A stretch of 7,001 nucleotides of DNA. Origin: Deltaproteobacteria bacterium. GTDB taxonomy: Bacteria; Desulfobacterota; Syntrophia; Syntrophales; UBA2192. The notes beneath the pieces were generated by a model that saw nothing but the letters and a program-made list of their open reading frames with translations, searched no databases and was not told the origin of the DNA. Position 1 is the first letter of the stretch; each line of letters begins with the position of its first letter. Below are positions 5,441-7,001 of this stretch, piece by piece. Both the position numbers and the translations under genes were made by a program. The stretch spans positions 1 to 7,001 of the forward strand of contig JAPLJU010000192.1 of assembly GCA_026388445.1 (NCBI GenBank). The letters run 5' to 3'.

Positions 5441-5752
5441 GATGAGGTGAGCACCGTTCGCCTGGTCGTCAACGATCCCCAGAAGGCCGTCTCCGTCCTC
5501 AAGAGTTTCCACTTCAACCTTGAAGTCTCGACCGTGCTCGCCGTTGAAGTTCCCTTTCACCCCGCCGGCATGAACGCCATTGTAAAGCCTCTCAGAAACG
5601 CCGAGATCAATATTCACTACATCTACACGACCATTGACCGGCTCGGAAAAGAAACCATCCTGATACTCGGTGTTGACAAAATCGACGAAGCCACGGAAGT
5701 CCTGAAGCAGCACTGGATCAATTTTGTCGGGGACAAGATCTACTCGCTTTGA
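5441..5752 (+). pseudogene. ACT-domain protein, 5'-truncated, fused in frame to the alpha-subunit remnant
   Basis: About 103 residues that look like the tandem-ACT proteins often found beside phenylacetate-CoA ligase and 2-oxoacid:ferredoxin oxidoreductase genes. STVRLVVNDPQKAVSVLK is the end of a first ACT repeat. VSTVLAVEVPFHPAGMNAIV, followed by LRNAEINIHYIYTTI and ETILILGVDKIDEATEVLKQ, forms a complete second repeat (beta-alpha-beta-beta-alpha-beta). The first about 40 residues of a normal protein (about 143 residues) are missing, replaced by the alpha-subunit sequence. An ATG at 5321 opens this frame but reads alpha-subunit DNA out of frame. GTG at 5447 could start a short ACT protein but has no good ribosome binding site. 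ACT domains bind amino acids; a role for this stub is doubtful. A perfect hairpin covers its stop codon. Confidence 0.75.
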
Positions 5753-5766
5753 GCCAAGGGCTCAAA
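5748..5766 (+). other. Perfect hairpin over the stop codon of the ACT stub
   Basis: TTTGAGCC (5748-5755) and GGCTCAAA (5759-5766) form an 8-bp stem with a 3-base loop AAG that includes the TGA stop. No T-run follows, so it is not a classic terminator. The GAGCCAAGGGCTC centre resembles the GCCAAGG core of repeat copies 1 and 2, suggesting it belongs to the same element. Confidence 0.55.
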
Positions 5767-5769
5767 GCT

Positions 5770-5917
5770 CGTGTGGTGAGTGGCGAGTGGTTAGTGGCTA
5801 GTACGCCCAAATAAACTGGATTAATTCAAAACTCATAACTCAAAATTGTGGTAGACTTAATTGTGTTGAACTTTCGCATCTGACCCGTGATTTTAAGCCT
5901 GACGCCTGATGCCTGTT
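5770..5917 (+). repeat. Composite heptameric intergenic repeat, copy 3
   Basis: Units TGAGTGG, CGAGTGG, TTAGTGG and CTAGTAC (5777-5804) are the same TNAGTGG heptads as in copy 2. AACTCAT and AACTCAA (5830-5843) are complementary-sense units like those of copy 1. CCT-led heptads GCCTGAC, GCCTGAT and GCCTGTT (5897-5917) end the element. The last units contain the ATG used by the release-factor-like gene. The order of core and G/T tract differs from copies 1 and 2, because the hairpin core lies upstream here. Confidence 0.65.
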
Positions 5918-6322
5918 TCCCTTGAAAAAGAAAAAGAGCTTCTCGAGCGGATGAACCGCCTCGGCATTTCTGAAGGCGATCTACAGGAGACCTTTATACG
6001 CTCCTCAGGACCCGGCGGTCAGAAGGTTAACAAGACTGCCACCTGCGTGTACCTGGTTCATGTCTCCTCGGGTCTGTCCGTGAAGTGTCAGAAGACCCGT
6101 TCCCAGGCCATGAACCGTTTTCTGGCCAGACGCATCCTTCTCGACCGGATGGAGCGATTGCAAAAAGGTCAGGCCGATACGGAACGAAAGCGTATCGAAA
6201 AGCTCAAAAGGCAGAAAAGGAAGCGGTCGAAGCGGGCTAAGGAAAAAGTGCTTCAGGCGAAACGCCGCCAGTCGGAAAAAAAGGCCCTCCGATCGAAAGT
6301 CCCGCCTGCCGCCCCCGAATGA
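5909..6322 (+). CDS. Release-factor-like protein with GGQ motif (MTRFR/ArfB-type ribosome rescue)
   Basis: A 137-residue RF-1-domain protein predicted to hydrolyse peptidyl-tRNA on stalled ribosomes or split 50S subunits without reading a stop codon. The GGQ loop is SGPGGQKVNKTATCV (33-47). It is followed by LSVKCQKTRSQAMNRFLARR (56-75), which is closest in pattern to mitochondrial MTRFR (C12orf65) and bacterial 'peptide chain release factor-like' proteins. There is no domain 2/4 codon-recognition region, and the protein is far shorter than RF1/RF2 (about 360). The C-terminus from about residue 91 is a long basic helix (many K and R), which in this family enters the ribosome. The start keeps MPVSLEKEKELLERM, the usual N-terminal pattern, so ATG 5909 is preferred over ATG 5951. 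It lies in the CCT heptads of a repeat and lacks a normal ribosome binding site. Followed by a strong hairpin. Confidence 0.88.
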   Translation: MPVSLEKEKELLERMNRLGISEGDLQETFIRSSGPGGQKVNKTATCVYLVHVSSGLSVKCQKTRSQAMNRFLARRILLDRMERLQKGQADTERKRIEKLKRQKRKRSKRAKEKVLQAKRRQSEKKALRSKVPPAAPE

Positions 6323-6323
6323 A

Positions 6324-6367
6324 GAAAGGGGAGGAAAAGACTTATTGGCGGCTCTTCCTCCCCTTTC
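6324..6367 (+). terminator. Bidirectional hairpin between convergent genes
   Basis: GAAAGGGGAGGAA (6324-6336) and TTCCTCCCCTTTC (6355-6367) pair perfectly over 13 bp around an 18-base loop. It begins two bases after the release-factor-like stop and ends 17 bases before the atpE stop, the expected place for a shared terminator. The T-tracts on either side are weak, so termination efficiency is uncertain, but the stem is very strong. Confidence 0.75.
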
Positions 6368-6384
6368 AATAAGACCTGAAAATA

Positions 6385-6744
6385 TTAACCGAGGAATTTA
6401 ATCAAGGGGTTTGCATAGAGTAACACGAGGGCAATAACCAGCGCGTAGATGGCCAGGGACTCGATCATCGCGAGACCGACCATCATGGTGAGCAGGATCT
6501 TGCCCTGGGCTTCGGGATTCCGTCCGACGGCGTTGGTCGCACCGCTCAGACCATGACCCATGCCAACTCCGGTGCCGACAGAACCAAGTCCCATTGCGAG
6601 ACCCGCGGCGATCACGGTGCAGGCGAAAAAGATGATCTTCCCGTAGTCGCCTCCCTTACCGGCAGCCTGCTCAGCGGCGAAAACAAGAGATCCCGACACC
6701 ATCACCAGCACCAAAGCTAGAACTACAATCGCGGCCTTCTTCAT
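6385..6744 (-). CDS. atpE: F-type ATP synthase subunit c with N-terminal signal
   Basis: Forms the membrane rotor ring that couples ion flow to ATP synthesis. The 119 residues are longer than the usual 75-90 because of a signal-peptide-like start: MKK, a hydrophobic stretch (4-22) and a VFA-A cleavage site near residue 23. Helix 1 is about 35-65 with a glycine-rich GLGSVGTGVGMGHG stretch, then the cytoplasmic RNP loop (75-77). Helix 2 is about 83-112 with the ion-binding glutamate at 95 in MIESLAIYALVIALVLLYAN. E95, S96 and Y100 match sodium-type rings, but the helix-1 glutamine ligand is methionine (M62), so proton use is more likely; this is inference. GGAGG 5 bases upstream supports the start. 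It stands alone: a terminator-like hairpin lies downstream, its own promoter upstream, and no atpB or F1 gene is adjacent. Confidence 0.96.
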   Translation of the reverse strand: MKKAAIVVLALVLVMVSGSLVFAAEQAAGKGGDYGKIIFFACTVIAAGLAMGLGSVGTGVGMGHGLSGATNAVGRNPEAQGKILLTMMVGLAMIESLAIYALVIALVLLYANPLIKFLG

Positions 6745-6767
6745 ACCTTCCTCCCTTCTTTAAATTC

Positions 6768-6797
6768 GGGGCATCGCTTCAACGAAGCTTGTGCCCC
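6768..6797 (-). promoter_or_regulatory. Two-part hairpin in the atpE leader
   Basis: GGGGCA/TGCCCC (6768-6773 with 6792-6797) encloses GCTTC/GAAGC (6776-6780 with 6784-6788) around a 3-base loop, with a small internal bulge (2 and 3 bases). In the leftward transcript it would lie between the start site and the ribosome binding site, begin about 8 bases into the RNA, and end about 13 bases before the GGAGG. A 5' stabilising stem for a highly expressed mRNA is plausible. Confidence 0.55.
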
Positions 6798-6811
6798 ATA
6801 ACGCTGCCTTT

Positions 6812-6838
6812 TTTATACACAGGAAAATCAATTGTCAA
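6812..6838 (-). promoter_or_regulatory. Candidate sigma-70 promoter for atpE
   Basis: On the minus strand a consensus TTGACA (6833-6838) and TATAAA (6812-6817) are 15 bases apart; an alternative -10 two bases further down (TAAAAA) gives 17. The predicted start is near 6805, giving a leader of about 60 bases. Confidence 0.6.
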
Positions 6839-6875
6839 GAAATATTTGGATATGATATGGAATCGCAACGGTTTT

Positions 6876-6889
6876 CACTCATCACTCGG
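6876..6889 (-). repeat. Fragment of the heptameric repeat family
   Basis: CACTCAT and CACTCGG are two adjacent heptads. CACTCATCACTC (6876-6887) is the exact reverse complement of 3679-3690 in copy 2. It sits in the leader of the last gene. Confidence 0.5.
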
Positions 6890-6912
6890 AAAGGTCTCTG
6901 AATTTCATCATC

Positions 6913-7001
6913 ATGCCGAAGACCAAAGAAGAGAAAGTCCTTACGGCCATCCAGAAAGACATCCCCCTGGTCAAAAGGCCTTTCAAGAAAATCGCCGCAG
7001 C
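6913..7001 (+). CDS. N-terminus of a siroheme decarboxylase (AhbA/AhbB)-like or Lrp/AsnC-family protein, cut by window edge
   Basis: Only 29 codons are visible: MPKTKEEKVLTAIQKD, followed by IPLVKRPFKKIAA. The pattern 'I/LQ.D.PLV.RPF..IA' is the usual opening of AhbA/AhbB/NirD-type siroheme decarboxylases, which share the winged-helix start of Lrp/AsnC regulators. In anaerobes such as sulfate reducers AhbA-AhbB convert siroheme to didecarboxysiroheme in the alternative heme pathway. The start is the first ATG in frame, with GGAAAGG about 18 bases upstream, too far to be decisive. A possible -10 TATGAT lies at 6851-6856 without a good -35. A plain regulator cannot be excluded from this fragment. 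Confidence 0.62.
   Translation, partial: MPKTKEEKVLTAIQKDIPLVKRPFKKIAA

Noticed and set aside
5748..5766. Intrinsic terminator after the ACT stub
   Set aside because: The stem is perfect but no T-run follows, and it matches the repeat core, so it was listed as a hairpin instead.
5909..6322. Possibility of a truncated RF1 or RF2 gene
   Set aside because: The N-terminus, GGQ region and basic tail form a complete small-family protein; no sign of lost upstream codon-recognition domains.

Overview
The window looks like chromosomal DNA of an anaerobic, moderately GC-rich Gram-negative bacterium, most likely Desulfobacterota (the former Deltaproteobacteria, perhaps near the syntrophic orders). The evidence is an F-type ATPase c subunit with a cleavable-looking N-terminal signal, a VorC/VorB-type 2-oxoacid:ferredoxin oxidoreductase remnant beside an ACT-domain sequence, the start of an AhbA/AhbB (siroheme decarboxylase)-like protein, a 'ribonuclease Z'-type metallo-beta-lactamase protein of the kind common in that group, and dispersed heptameric intergenic repeats. 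This taxonomic placement is inference.

Layout. Positions 1-1734 are a leftward block: a short sugar-1-phosphate nucleotidyltransferase (RfbA-like), a short RmlC-like cupin, and the N-terminal third of a prepilin peptidase that runs off the left edge. A divergent promoter region (1735-1960) separates this block from the rightward pair ribD (riboflavin) and a NusG/RfaH/UpxY-type antiterminator. A leftward metallo-beta-lactamase-fold gene (3815-4816) follows, convergent with the antiterminator. Next comes a rightward but damaged locus: a small 2x[4Fe-4S] ferredoxin that lacks one cluster cysteine, overlapping a 2-oxoacid:ferredoxin oxidoreductase alpha-subunit start. That alpha subunit is frameshifted after about 45 codons and then joined to the middle of an ACT-domain protein. 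The right end holds a rightward stop-codon-independent release-factor-like gene, a strong hairpin, a leftward stand-alone atpE with its own promoter and leader hairpin, and the first 29 codons of a rightward Lrp/AsnC or AhbA/B-like protein.

Functional links. The sugar nucleotide genes and the antiterminator fit a surface-polysaccharide setting. The other genes are housekeeping (riboflavin, ATP synthase, ribosome rescue) and do not form one pathway. No defence, CRISPR or mobile system is visible.

The most unusual signals are two. (1) The degraded oxidoreductase locus, which looks like a multi-kilobase internal deletion plus a one-base frameshift. (2) A family of composite intergenic elements (922-1007, 3665-3820, 5748-5917, and a fragment at 6876-6889) made of degenerate 7-nt units: a G/T tract (TNAGTGG-like), a GCCAAGG-like core or hairpin, and CCC- or CCT-led heptads. 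These elements touch the termini of neighbouring genes and in one case form a six-run G-quadruplex motif over a stop codon. No stretch longer than about 230 bases is without a gene.
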